A DNA stretch of 64,000 nt from positions 151,362,426 through 151,426,425 of the forward strand of contig NC_090323.1 in assembly GCF_040869045.1 (NCBI RefSeq). The letters run 5' to 3'. Position numbers and translations under genes: made by a program. This document shows, piece after piece, positions 1 through 11,015 of this stretch. Numbering within the stretch: position 1 is the first letter of the stretch; each line of letters starts with the position of its first letter. The notes under the pieces were generated by a model. The model did not search any database. It was not told the origin of the DNA and worked only from the letters and a program-made list of their open reading frames with translations. The DNA comes from Eurosta solidaginis. Lineage: Eukaryota > Arthropoda > Insecta > Diptera > Tephritidae.

Positions 1-1256
1 CCAACTCGGCTGAACGCCTCATTTCAGAACTTTGTTCATACACTTTGCAGCTCACGTCTAAGCATATAGAAATTATTCTAAGATATAAATTTTTCGAAAC
101 GGCAGCTGAGATATGGTGATATTCCAATCAGCAGTCGAAATGGCGATATTTTTTTTTTTTTGTTATCTTCAAATAAATGTTTATAATTTCGATTTAAAAA
201 AAATATTTTTGATTGTATTCAATGAAGGTGTGAGACATGCAAATGCCTTAGGTTGTGTGATGAAACTTTATTCTTAGCTTTAATGAATAGAACGTGAGAT
301 AAAAAAATTTGCGGAGTAAGGATTTTATGGCCCTAGCAAACTCCGTTTGTAACAGCTGATGTAATCAACCTTATGGAAATCAATGTATTCTATTACTGAT
401 GCCATAGCATAACGCCTTAGTGATAATCATACATTAGCTAAGCAATTTGTTTTGAGCCCAGCCAGCAGTTCACCAATAAATAATTAATTTCTTTCAAAAC
501 TCAACGAAACGCTTGAAATAGGGCAGATATCAGAAGATGTTTGGAATATTTGCTGCCTTTAAAATTTGTTTAGGAAGAGAAGACTTTGAAAAGCTGGAGC
601 AGTATCGTTCCATATGATCACTGTAGCAGGTTTTATGTACCAGAGCGACTAGGGATTTTTTGAGATCCAGGGCTGTCATTTCAGTGCAACCACATTTAAC
701 ACGAACCGAAAGTAATTTTGAATCAAACGATCAATATAAATATGTGAAAATATGGTAGCAAATTGTTAATTTAAAAAGTTATCGTGTTGTGGTAGTTCAC
801 CATGTTATTTGTTCGATTTACAGTTTTGAGTTACTATTATTCAAAAAATGCTTTTGGATTCGATGTAGAACAGGACAGGGATCCTGATGTAATTCAAAGA
901 ATCCATACAAATAAAAAAAAAAGATATTGGCAGTGAACGTCTTGGTTACAAGGAATAAATTTACTACTTTTTACGAAACTTCACTACCTTACTATACCAG
1001 GCACCTTGTCGATGGTGTAACGGTTTAGCCGAACGCCATTGCGCCCTGCGGGATGTCGGTGACCAAGAACTGCCAAACTCATTATCCAGGCTGTTATGTG
1101 AACCGTGCCTATTGGATGATTTGCAGCCGGGGGATATTTCCTGCTGTAGTTGAACGGAGCCTTCTCGGGAAGTAAGGACTACCTTACCACAGCAAGGGGC
1201 GCTGTTGTGGCGGACGGTTTTTATCTCCATTTTTAACATTCGGGCGCTGAGACTGT
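1..1256 (+). repeat. Direct duplicate of the 3' flank of the protease-homolog gene
   Basis: This stretch aligns collinearly with 62,797-64,000 (offset about 62,796) with scattered substitutions and small indels; about 60 bases near 615-680 are missing from the other copy. The other copy lies immediately downstream of the gene ending at 62,768, so the window probably starts just after a second, upstream copy of that gene, which is not seen here. An AATAAA at 172-177 corresponds to one at 62,957-62,962 and may be the poly(A) signal of the upstream copy. No coding sequence is recognised. Confidence 0.85.
963..1256 (+). mobile_element. LOA/I-type LINE fragment, 5' end only
   Basis: The sequence matches the reverse complement of about 5,780-5,990 and 55,640-55,860, the 5' ends of minus-strand LINE copies (shared words such as GACCAAGAACTGCCAA and GTGCCTATTGGATGATTTGC). 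Only the 5' untranslated region and start of the leader remain; no ORF1 or ORF2 follows. The same fragment is present in the duplicated flank at 63,707-64,000, so it was inserted before the duplication. Retention of only the 5' end is unusual for a LINE, which normally loses it. Confidence 0.7.
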
Positions 1257-2469
1257 TAAGTTATATAGTCACAATATCTTTGTATATATGCAAATTATAA
1301 TAAGTTTAATAGCTGTCACGGGTGGGACAAAAAATAGACCCAACCTATTAGTGAAGCTATGTACATATATATTAGATAATCTCTGCGAATATATGAAAGT
1401 TGCTTGTTTTATTTAAATACCTTAAGATAAACGAACATTTGAGAAACCAAATTTCTTAAAAGCAATTAATTTTTCTTAATAACATTCTTTGCTAAAATCT
1501 GAAATATAAGTGTCACGGGTAGGACAGGATTTGTCACGGGTGGCACATGTTCAAATAATAAAATAAAATAAATAAAAGCATTAAATGAACTTGTTAATAG
1601 AAAATAATGTATTTCAAAGGTTCAAAATATACTCAGATTCAAGGCTGTAACGACATCCTGTCTCCATACTGGTGTGAACGAATGGTAGCGTGTATCTATT
1701 AATCTTTGTATATGTGTGTGTGCCCAGGGTCGTGCCTCAGCTGCAATGTCGGGACTATGCTAACAACATCGCGCAATGACAACATTGTGCCTATAGCGAA
1801 GACAATATTGCAGCGGAAGTAAAAAGTCGCTTGGGCGTCACTTAGGGTATTAGCAGGAACAATGCTGCAAAAGTGTAGGAATATTGCGGTCAATGCACGA
1901 ACCAAATGTATCTGTGTAGGTGTTAGTTTGTCGTAGCGGTAAGCGTGTGAATGTATGAGTGGATGATTGTATGAACGTATAGATCAGTGGTCACCAAATT
2001 TGAAAGTGTAGCTGTGTTGGTAAGAGTCAAATCATTATCCTGGTACTGGTTTAGTAGTTTGTAAAAAAGCAATGAGGTAGAACGTATGCACGCATGTCTT
2101 CTAACACTCAAAAAATAATACGAAATTATGCCTAACAAATACTATTTAATGCTGGGGTCTAACACAAACTGTAAGCAAAATATATTGCTCATATTTAACC
2201 AGAAAAACATTTTGCGCATGGGCGTTTGTTTGCAAAATATCTGTTTGGAAACACATAAATAAACAATAGCCCCCTCTGATGTTGCTACTCTGCTTGTTCA
2301 ACAAATACTAAACGATAGAGAATAATAATGGGTGTGAGGTGAATAAAAATAATTATTTCACTAGCTGACGACCACTAGTATAGATGAAAAATACGGGAAA
2401 GCCAAAAAGAAAGTACAGCATGTATGGGTAAAATATTTCCGTTCGTGGCTAACGTTCTTTACCACGGCG
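1257..2469. other. No gene recognised; three copies of a 16-base motif
   Basis: AT-rich sequence without recognisable coding content; the short open frames here lack any family signature. A 16-base motif, TGTCACGGGTGGGACA, occurs at 1,314-1,329 and in variant form at 1,511-1,526 and 1,532-1,547. Its ends (TGTC and GACA) are complementary. Confidence 0.6.
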
Positions 2470-2552
2470 GTGGGTTAGGTTAAGTTGAACCATCCGGTTC
2501 ATGAGGACCTCACATAGACTGAATGAGGCCGTGGTATTACCAGAAGTTTGTT

Positions 2553-4672
2553 TTAATGACGAAATAAAAAACCAGGACCTATGTTATAAAGTAACTCCGC
2601 CCTCTTGGCAAATACTAGAAGTTTTCTAGGATTTAAGCCACTTGCTGTTTCTAGCTCTGGCAGCTGTATCACTTCTAATACCTGGAGTCTTAATCTGGCC
2701 ACAGGGCATGAGCACAAGGCGTGCTCGATCGTTTTCTCCTCCAACCCGCACTTCATACATCTGCTATCACTGACCAACCTAATTTAAAGGCATGTGACGT
2801 CAGAAGGCAGTGTCCAGTCAGAATACCCGTCATGAGTCTACAGTCCTCTCTTTTTAATGATAGAAACAGCTTTGCTAGCCTATACCTACACACAATTTTC
2901 GATAATTTACAGCCCCTCGCTTGACTCACGCCTTTCCTGCTTGGTCGATCATGTGTACCTCTTGCCTTCGCTAGTTCATCCGCTTTTTCATTCCCTTATA
3001 CTGCCACAAGCCCTGGGACCCAATATATATGTATGCTACTCCCTGTCCCGATTCTCTCCAGGGACTGCTTACACTCTAACACGCATTTAGATGCTGTGCT
3101 ATGTGAGATTATTGCCTTAATTGCTGCTTGACTGTTAATATAAAAGTTAACACGATTGCAGCTTAAGCTATTCTCTTCCAGGGTTTCTACTGCTTTGGTT
3201 ACGGCTACCATTTCCGCATGGAAAACGCTACAGTAATCCGGCAGCCTGTAGGATCTATTTATTTCCGGATCAGCACAGTGTACCGCAGACCCTAATCCTT
3301 CCACTATTTTGGAACAAACTGTGCACACATGTATAGCCTCGTCCGGCATTTGAGCACCCTTGTGCCAACCATCCACCTCTACTGTGGCTTTAAGATCTCT
3401 CTCGAAGCGCAGATAGAGGTCCAGGTAGTCTATTCGTCCTATAATTGATGACGCTGTACAACTATGGCCGTATGGTCGGCGCTCAAGCTGCCCCAAAGCA
3501 CTGAGCCTGGTTGCAGTTGTTAACGCTTTGTTCTTTGCAACTAGCTCTACAGGTGGAATGTGCAGAATGGCATACAGTGCAGCCCTTGGGGGTGTTTTCA
3601 AGGCTCCCGTAATGCTAAGTATTTATAGTCTGCATACTCCTCTAATTTTTTGAGGTAGGTTGTTTTTTGCGTGGCTTTCCACCAGACAAGAAATCCATTG
3701 CATAAAATAGGATTTACAATCGCTGTAAAAACCCAATTAGAAAGAGGGGGCGATCAACCCCACGTATACCCCAACATTCATTTACATGTATAAAGTGCCG
3801 TTGAGGCCTTCTTTACACTCTCCTCCACATTGAACATCCATGACAGCTTATTGTTAGGATGAGTCCTAGATATTTTATGCAAGGTTTCTCCTGTAGGGTC
3901 ACCCCTCCTAACTTAGGCATGGTTCAATTTGGGTCCTTGTACCTCTTTGCAAACAAGAACATATCCGTCTTCTCCGCGTTGGCTGTGAACTTGTCATTAG
4001 ATGCCCAGGAATGAATATCCCGAAGCGCTGTATCTATCAAAGAACTATTCGTTGGAAGGCACTTTCCACTTATGACAATTGCACCATCATCTGCGTAAGC
4101 CGCAAGTTTTACAGGTCCCTCATCGAATCGCCTGAGCAGTTGGTTGATGACAAGCGTCCACAGCAGAGGTGGTAGCACCCCTCTCTGCGGCGTGCCCCTC
4201 TCCACTGATTTTGTGGCCTAATATAATCCCCATTGTGAGGTAACCTTCCTGCAATTTAACATGCAGTCGATCCATCGGGTTAAGGCTGGATGTACTTTAA
4301 TGTAATAAAGACCATCCATAGTCGCCCATTTAGAAACATTGTTGGAATCGCCTACAGTATCTAAAAAGACTCCTAGAATATATTCCTTATATTCTCTATG
4401 CTTACTACCACCCTATGCAATGCGGTGTCTACCGACTTGCCTTTGGTGTACGCATGTTGTGTTGTGGACAACAGCTTTTCATCCACGTTGGACTTTATGT
4501 ACATATCTATTAGCGTCTCAAAGGTGTTCAGAAGAAATAATGTTAAGCTAATGGGTCTATAGTCTTTGGGATACACGTAACCGATCTCCCCGCCTCTGGT
4601 AGGAAAGCCACACGACCAGTCCGTACATAATTTAGACTTATGCACCCATGGAACATTTTTAAGCCATTCCAC
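2553..4672 (-). pseudogene. LINE ORF2 remnant: RT, RNase H and C-terminal zinc motif
   Basis: Frames 4,373-4,672 (RT fingers, ending in FLLNTFETLIDMYIKS), 3,924-4,205 (RT palm, RGTPQRGVLPPLL and the catalytic AAYADDGAIV), 2,996-3,601 (thumb end plus RNase H) and 2,553-2,777 (Cys-rich tail CMKCGLEEKTIEHALCSCP) are consecutive parts of one ORF2 broken by stops and frameshifts. The YADD metal-binding motif is intact. The RNase H core has decayed: the expected YTDGSK reads CTVCSK, and the Asp of the DSQAA motif is Asn. The parent enzyme would synthesise cDNA on nicked chromosomal DNA in the nucleus. Copy 2 at 9,118-10,882 is closely related. Confidence 0.85.
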
Positions 4673-4865
4673 GACTGCTCTACTTGAAACTTGTAGCGTG
4701 GTCGGAAATATACCATCTGGGCCCGGCTATTTAAACTTAGAAAACGTCTTCCACGCCCATTCGATCTTGGCATCGGTCACAGCTCCTGGATGAGCGCCAC
4801 GTCATGCGAAACTTTCTCAAGGGTTAGGAGGAGTTCGCTCGACGCCACTTTACTGTGTTGGAGGT

Positions 4866-5622
4866 TTATCTATAAGACTGGCAGCACCATTGGGCTGTTT
4901 GTCCCCCTCGTGATCGCATCATCTTAAGCATTAAGCTAATAAGCTCCCTTTCTACACATCTCCACTTTGCAGTAGCCATCTGTCCGAAAGGACTGCTACG
5001 ATCAACCAGCGCCGAAGTCAGTGACTGCTTTGCCATATCACTCATCTTCTCGGGAAAAGCCAGAGTCTTAGCGTTATCTCCCTTTAGCACCGCCGAGGAA
5101 GCCGGAGTCTTAACGTTACCTCCCTTTAGCACCTCCGAAAGAGCCGGAGTCTTAGAGTTATCTCCCTTTGGCTTATATCCTACTTCCGTAGTTATTTTAA
5201 CTTGCAGCTTTCGAGGTAGTTGCTACATCGCTATTGGACCCATCTGTCCTACAGCTTTAGGCCTACTTGTCCAGCCTGGCGGCTCTGGGACTGGGTCCTT
5301 TCTGCCTCTTGAAAACAGGCTTGTTGCCTTCTGCCGAACCTTCCCTCTTCATTCTGCCATTCGACGCTTCTTCCTCCTCGTACCGGTATCAGTACCGAGG
5401 GTTTTTCGCAGCAAATATTTTGAACTGCCTTCGACCTTCTTCTACCGCCTCATGAGCCCATTCCAAGCGCTCGATCTCCTTTTCTGTTGGGTCGACCTCT
5501 GCTCCCAGTCGTTGGAAAATTCTTCGTGCTGCACGGTACTGCAACAGAGATCCCTTACTTCCTCTGCTCCGTACCCTTCTCCACTCTATTTCTCCGTTTT
5601 CATTTGCATGCTTTTCCAACAC
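4866..5622 (-). pseudogene. LINE ORF1 (gag-like) remnant
   Basis: Two frames, 5,389-5,622 and 4,866-5,132, match the frames at 55,136-55,429 and 54,817-55,044 (shared words: RAARRI-QRLGAEVDPTE, RLEWAHEAVE, EKMSDMAKQSL, ALVDRSSPFGQ, KWR-VERELI-LMLKMM). This conservation between two separate copies supports an ORF1 protein of the same LINE family. Such proteins bind element RNA. The 4,866-5,132 part carries a short internal repeat (LKGG/DNVKT, LKGDNAKT). The frame is interrupted and the C-terminal half is missing. Confidence 0.65.
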
Positions 5623-6110
5623 GGAGTTTATTGAATCAACACTACTCTCCCCGAGTCCGACCCATCGCTTAATGCATTTTGGTCGTCCTTGGCCTCAGTC
5701 CCCCCCTTATCATCGTCCTTATTACAATTATATAATGAGTCGTTCATCTTGGTCATACGACCATCTGCCCAACAAGGTAGGCTCAGCGTTCCAGTATTAG
5801 ATACGGAGAAATAACCGTCCGCCACAGCAGCACCCCTTGTGGTAAGACCATAAATACTTCCCGAGGTGGCCGGGTATCGGGAACGCTCCGCTCAAATGCA
5901 CCCGAATTTATCCCCTGCCTGCAAATCGTCCAATAGGCGTGGTCTGCATAAAACCCTGGATTAAGGGGTTGGCAGTTCTTTGTCACCGAGATCTCGCCGC
6001 TCTGTGTGTCGAAGGTGTTCGCGATGCATTTAGTGAGTCCAAGAGCTGCAAGCTGCTTTCAGAAAAGATACTTTACCTGAGGTAAGATTATATCTATTTT
6101 TGTTTTTTTT

Positions 6111-6225
6111 TTTTCGATCTTTCTTCGAACATGCTTGACGGGAGCTGGGTCTCCAACCTTGCCTATCTCCCAAGCAAGATTAAAAACACTTGCATCAACA
6201 TATACACCCCTAGATACAAATATAT
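6111..6225. other. Short spacer between LINE and solo LTR
   Basis: A T-tract and unassigned sequence. The last four bases, ATAT at 6,222-6,225, are one half of the LTR target duplication. Confidence 0.5.
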
Positions 6226-6728
6226 TATAACGAATCTCGGGAAATTCCGCTTATTTGCAACCTTCTACTAACAATCGTATCGCTAAACTGTTGAACAAAT
6301 AATTCCAATATTCAATAACGTAAAATGGTCTTTATTAGAGTACTTCACAATAACACTTATACTTCGCAACCAATAGCGTGTTTAAATCAAACTGATAACT
6401 GATTACTCAGCTTTGGCTCCTTTTATACTCTGTGATGTCTCGTTCGCATACTTCTAGGCGTTTCTTCTTCTAGAATTTACGACTTGTTTACCAGCTATAA
6501 ACTCACCATCTGTAAACTACTGATGCGCGTTTATAGCTTCTCATATGCGCGTGTATATGTGAGTGATATTTCTACCGATGATTGCATATTGAGTATCTCA
6601 GATATATGCATGTGTGTGTGCATATCTCTCCGCTTCATGAATGTATATATGTGTAGACATAATGATTGATTTGTTTACGTAGATATTAGAGATGATAGTA
6701 TGCCTTAGAGTTGCTAATATTCGTCACA
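6226..6728 (-). mobile_element. Solo LTR, minus strand, with ATAT target duplication
   Basis: The reverse complement starts TGTGACGAATATTAGCAAC and ends with a mutated form of CGTTACA, matching the better-preserved LTR at 11,839-12,348. It contains a TATA box (TTTTATAC on the plus strand, 6,421-6,428) and a poly(A) signal (TTTATT, 6,331-6,336) in the expected order, plus the same terminal segment that includes CCGCTTATTT. Flanking tetranucleotides are ATAT at 6,222-6,225 and ATAT at 6,729-6,732. A 4-bp duplication suits a Ty3/gypsy-type element; no internal coding region is present, so it is a recombined solo LTR. Confidence 0.85.
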
Positions 6729-7426
6729 ATATGCATGTAGATGAGTATCTGAACATGCAGAAATGGAATCTATAGGCAACTTGTGTAAAAATAATAAGAC
6801 ACACTTTTACTCTTGAATTTTTTAGAGCACACTTCACGCTTTATTTTTCCGTGGGAACAACCACAACAACGATTGCAATACAAGAACTTGGCAACCTGAA
6901 CCGTAGCATTTTTCACCGGCAGCGCTGGGGCGCAACAACAACAGTCTTGGATGACCGAGGAACAACGCCAATAACAACAACAAACACGATTTATTCGGCG
7001 GCAAACCGAACCAACAACAACACCTGCGATACACAATTTTGGCAGCAGCAATAACAGCTATAGTTTTTTTTTTCATTGGCGGGGTAAAACGTCCCAACAA
7101 CTACATTCGTCTTCATTACGGGCAAACCGCACAACAACAAAAACTACAACACAAAAACCTTAGCAGCAACAAATGCAGCATTTTCTTATTTGGCGTCGCA
7201 ACACCAACAACAACAACTGCGATGCATGATTTTGGCGATACTCAGTCCCAACAGTAACAGCAACTACAACTCCTGATTTTGAAGATTTTTCACCAGCACA
7301 CCCATGACCACTGATCACACCATTCTTTATGCTATCATACGCCACATCAATAAATTCAACAACAAGTTTTTGCGACCGCATCAACATCAAGTTTTTGAAT
7401 TTTCTTCTGCTAGTAATGGTACATAT
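6729..7426. repeat. CAA/ACA-rich low-complexity region
   Basis: The interval 6,840-7,420 is dominated by degenerate CAA/ACA trinucleotides mixed with unique sequence. The open frames in it are Gln/Thr/Asn-rich or Cys-rich translations of this composition and show no domain. It may be the eroded leader of an LTR element, since it sits between two LTR ends, but nothing in it proves this. Confidence 0.5.
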
Positions 7427-7472
7427 TGTGGCGAATATTAGCATCACTATGCTGTTAGTAAATAATCACAAC
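7427..7472 (+). mobile_element. LTR 5'-end fragment
   Basis: TGTGGCGAATATTAGCATCAC matches the first bases of the LTRs at 6,728 (minus) and 11,839 (plus). It is preceded by ATAT, the same tetranucleotide that flanks the other two. The fragment stops after about 45 bases where the hAT-like terminus CAGTGTTGCCA begins. Confidence 0.55.
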
Positions 7473-8585
7473 CAGTGTTGCCATTTTAGCTTTTTTCAAG
7501 CTAGATTTAGCTTTTTTCTCCGGTTAGCTTGAAAAATTGCGATTTAGCTTTAAGGTTTTTTTAGCGTTTTTCAAAGTTTTATAAAAATCTACGTAAACAG
7601 TTTGGTATACGGCTTATCTAATCTCCACAAAATAGAAAAATGCCGAGCTTCCTTATATGTACGATGTGAAGTGCCCATGAACAATCGATTATTGCGATAG
7701 TTGCAATAGTAAATCACTTGTTAACACATTTTTTAAACTATCAGCTATCGAGGATTTTATGGCAAGGGGGTTGACCGATTCCATTTTAAGAACATTGGTT
7801 TTGGGTTGGGGGCTTAGGAACAGATAAGGCTAGCGGTATGGTAGGCAGAAATCGAGGCGTAGTAACTTTATTAAAGCAACATCAACCTAATATCATTTTA
7901 GTGTACCTGCCATTCGATTCAATTGACTGTTCTGCTTCGAAGCTATTTCCGAGTGAAGTTGAAAATTTGATTGCAGAAACATGTAACTGGTTTTCCAAGT
8001 CCCCAAGTAGACAAAGTAGATATGCAGTGCAATAACGAAGGACTCTAACCATTGCAAATTGTTAGGGCATGCTCAACCCGGTGGTTGTCATTCGAAATAG
8101 CCGCAAAAACAATGGCGAATCAATGGCCAGATTTGAAAACCCACTGCGGTATTGCTGCTGTCGCGGATTAGAGCCATAAAGCAAAGCTTTTGTCAAATCT
8201 TTTTACGAACGAAAAGTTGGCTTATTTACTTTTCCTAAGCCCCATACGAAAAGAGGTCCAACCGTAAATAAGCTCTTTGAGAGCAAATCGGCAGATGCAC
8301 TAAAAATGTTTAGTGATTTTAAGTATCTGCTTTCAACCCTCTGCTCACTTGTAACATTTCACTCAGACACTTTTGACGGCTGTCTTCTACTTTAACACCA
8401 TTATTGGTTCTTATGCAGAATTTTCATTACTCCTTTGAGGACTTTTTAAAAACCAAAGTTAGTGACACACATTCGCAAAAAATTAGACGAGAAAACTGCA
8501 GTAGTTTCATTATAAATTTAATAGAGCAAGTACGACAATGTCTGCCTAATAATATAGAAACTTTAAAAGATATAAATTTTTTCTT
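7473..8585 (+). pseudogene. hAT transposon, 5' end and N-terminal/central transposase remnant
   Basis: The segment opens with CAGTGTTGCCATTTTAGC, a typical hAT terminus. Translated pieces across frames (about 7,640-8,585) give hAT-like words in order: an LPFDSIDCSASKLFPSEVENLI region at 7,905-7,970, RACSTRWLSFEIA at about 8,068-8,106, a KTHCGIAAVAD segment, and LPNNIETLKDINFF up to 8,583. Stops and frameshifts are many, so this is dead. The reading resumes after the insertion at 11,315 and reaches the C-terminal dimerisation region at 11,503-11,784. hAT transposases cut and paste DNA and leave 8-bp target duplications; the one for this copy cannot be identified. Confidence 0.75.
8572..8585 (+). 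repeat. 14-bp direct repeat, left (target duplication)
   Basis: ATAAATTTTTTCTT occurs here and again at 11,315-11,328, exactly where the hAT reading frame is interrupted and resumed. This is best read as the target-site duplication of the 8,586-11,314 insertion. It is AT-rich, so chance cannot be excluded. Confidence 0.65.
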
Positions 8586-8586
8586 C

Positions 8587-8842
8587 AGAATTCATGAGCT
8601 TAACACCGGCTTATAATAATTGAATATTCAATTATTACGTTTTTCTAAGAGACACTGAAAAGAAAGGAAGAAACATTTACTGGCATAATGCGATAGTGCT
8701 ATTTCGAAAACCGCCACGAATTCATCGTCGGGCAATTTCGTAAAGTTATCAAAGGTTCCACCGAGATTCGAACCGCGAATCACACGATAAAACTGCAGTT
8801 GCCTTAACCACTAGGTTATCCTGCTTGTATTTGTCTCCTTGC
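8587..8842 (-). repeat. Inverted-repeat arm with tRNA-like promoter boxes (left)
   Basis: The reverse complement of this arm matches 11,016-11,272. In the minus-strand sense it contains an A-box-like CCTAGTGGTTAAGGC and, about 30 bases later, a B-box-like GCGGTTCGAATCTCGGT, the two internal RNA polymerase III promoter elements of tRNA genes and tRNA-derived SINEs. No full tRNA cloverleaf is evident. It may be a tRNA-derived SINE or the terminal arm of a foldback-like element. Confidence 0.65.
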
Positions 8843-11015
8843 TTAGGTTAGGTTAGGTTGAACTGGCCGGTCCATGAGGAACTCACATAGACTGATTGAG
8901 TCCGTAGTGTTACCAGAAGTTTGTTTTAACGACCAAACTGAAAAACCCTATTAAAAACCAGGACCTATGTTATAAAATAACTCCGTCCTCTTGGCAAATA
9001 CTGGAAGCTTCCTAGGACTTAAGCCACTTGCTGCTTCTAGATCTGACAGCTGTATACTCCTAATAGCTGGAGTCTTAGCCTGGCAAGAACGTGCTCGATC
9101 GTTTCCTCCTCCAACACTCAGTAATACGGCAGCCTGTAGGATCTGCTTATTTTCGGATCAGCACAGTATACCGCAGACCCTACTCCTTCCACTACTTTGG
9201 AACCATCTGTGTACACATGTATCGCCTCGTCCGCCATTTTCGCACCCTTGCGCCAACCTTCCACCTCTGTTGTGGCCTTAAGATCTCCCTCGAAGCGCAG
9301 ATAGGGAATCAGGTAGTCTGTTCGTCTTGTTATTGATGACGCTATACTACTATGGCCATATGTTCGGCGCTCAAGCTGCCCCGAGGCACCGAGCCTGGTT
9401 GCGGTTGTTAATGCTACGTTCTTTGCTACCAGGTCTACAGATGAAATATGCAGAATGGCATACAGTGCAGCCGCCGGGGTTGTTTTCAGGGCTCCCGTAA
9501 TGCTAAGCATCGATAGTCTGCATACTCCCTCTAATTTTTTGTATGTTGTCTTTTGTGTGGCTTTCCACCAAACAAGAACTCTATAGTATAGAATAGGGCT
9601 TACAATCGCTGTAAAACCCCAATGAGAAAGAGAGGGCGATAAGCCACACGTACACCCCAGCATTCTTTTACATGCATAGAGTGTCGCTGAGGCCTTCTTC
9701 ACCCTTTGCTCCACGTTGAGCTTCCATGACAGCTTACTGTCTAGGATGATTCCTAGATATTTTGTGCAGGGTTTCTCCTGTAAGGTCACCCCTCCTAACT
9801 TAGGCCTGGTCCAATTTGGGACCTTGTACCTCTTTGTAAACAAGACCATATCCATCGTCTCCACATTGACTTTCAACCCGACATTAGATGCCATGTATGA
9901 ATATCCCGAAGCGCCCGATCCATCAAAGAGCTAATCTTTCGAAGGCACTTTCCACTTATGACAACTGCAACGTCATCTGCGTAAGCCGAAATATTACGGG
10001 TCCCTCATCGAATCGCCTGAGCATTTGGTTGATGACCAGCTTCCACAGCAGAGGTAATAGCACCCCTCCCTGCGGCGTGCCCCTGTCCACTGATTTCGTG
10101 ACCTCGTACAATCCCCAATGTGATGTAATCTTTCTGCGTTTTAACATGCAGCCGATCCATCTGATTAAGGCAGGATGTACTTTAATGTAATTAAGACCAT
10201 CCATAATCGCCCATTTTGAAATATTATTGAAAACCCCGGCAATGTCCAAGAAGACTCCTAGAGCATACTCCTTATATTCCAGGGATTTCTCTATGCTTAT
10301 TACCACCCTATGCAATGCGGTGTCTACCGAATTGCCTTTGGTGTATGATTGCTGTGTTATGGAGAGCAGCTTGGACTTTATGTACACATCTATCAGCCTC
10401 TCAAAGGTTTTGAGCAGAAAAGTACACGTGACCGATCTTCCCCGCCTTTGATAGGAAAGCTACACGAGCAGTTCTCCAAGAGTGCGGAACATGATTCACC
10501 CGTATGCACCCATCGAACATTATTTTTAGCCATTCCACGACCGCCATACTTGAAACTTGTAGCATGGCCGGGAATATATCATCTGGGCCCGGCATTTAAA
10601 CTTAGGAACCGTTTTCACTGCCCATTCAATCTTGTAATCGGTCACCAAGCCCGGCACTACTAGCTCCGTGATCGAAGTGTGAGTGATGTCTGCTGGCTCT
10701 TCTAAACCGTAGCCCGATGGGAAATGTTTGTCGACAAGCTCCTCAAGGGATTCCTCACTATTACGTGACCATTCCCCGTTCTCTTTCTTTACTAGTCCCT
10801 GGACTATGTTTCCCCTTGCTAGGACTTTTTCAACCGTACTGTTTCGCTGGAGCACTCTTTGTCCGTACAGAAAGTTTTCCATGAGTTTCTCTTCGCGCTG
10901 GTAATTTCACGCTTGTAGATCCTCAGTAGATCCCTGTACTCGTCTACACACAAATTAATAGAGGCAGAATGTCCCAGTTGTGCTGTTAGTGTAGAAATAA
11001 GAAAAGCTGAATTAT
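8843..11015 (-). mobile_element. Degenerate LINE of the LOA/I group, copy 2 (5'-truncated)
   Basis: Minus-strand relative of the 2,470-6,110 copy. The 3' end lies at 8,843, where the plus strand reads TTAGGTTAGGTTGAACTGG. Upstream come RNase H and the RT thumb (9,118-9,894), the RT palm (9,956-10,387) and the RT N-terminal region (10,401-10,882). ORF1 and endonuclease are absent, consistent with 5' truncation on insertion. The copy sits between two inverted-repeat arms (8,587-8,842 and 11,016-11,272), so it probably landed inside an element with long inverted repeats. Confidence 0.85.
9118..10882 (-). pseudogene. LINE ORF2 remnant: RT and RNase H
   Basis: 9,118-9,894 is a 258-residue open stretch running from the RT thumb (KYLGIILDSKLSWKLNVEQR near residues 45-64) into RNase H (YTDGSKVVEGVGSAVYC near residue 228), ending at SYRLPYY. 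9,956-10,387 holds LDIAGVFNNISKWA (RT motif with FDNI replaced by FNNI) and RGTPQGGVLLPLLW; its frame shifts at the YADD region. 10,526-10,882 carries the N-terminal linker. The RNase H is better preserved than in copy 1, but frameshifts and loss of the C-terminal Cys motif make the gene inactive. Confidence 0.85.

Larger units (their letters stand above)
2470..6110 (-). mobile_element. Degenerate LINE of the LOA/I group, copy 1
   Basis: Minus-strand non-LTR retrotransposon with, from 5' (high coordinate) to 3' (low coordinate): a 5' untranslated region near 5,780-6,000, an ORF1 (gag-like) region at 4,866-5,622, reverse transcriptase pieces at 3,924-4,672, an RNase H domain at 2,996-3,601 and a C-terminal Cys/His segment at 2,553-2,777. 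The 3' end is near 2,470, where the plus strand reads GGGTTAGGTTAAGTTGAAC. The endonuclease domain is missing between ORF1 and the RT, and frames are broken throughout, so the copy is dead. LINEs of this kind copy themselves by target-primed reverse transcription. Assignment to LOA rather than I rests only on having RT plus RNase H. Confidence 0.85.

Noticed and set aside
6780..7447. Gln/Thr-rich or Cys-rich proteins in the CAA-rich region
   Set aside because: Open frames occur on both strands as a by-product of CAA/ACA composition; no domain or splice structure.
8760..8825. Genuine tRNA gene on the minus strand (also 11,030-11,095)
   Set aside because: A- and B-box-like sequences are present, but I cannot fold an acceptor stem or a proper anticodon arm, and the sequence is part of a repeated 256-base arm.
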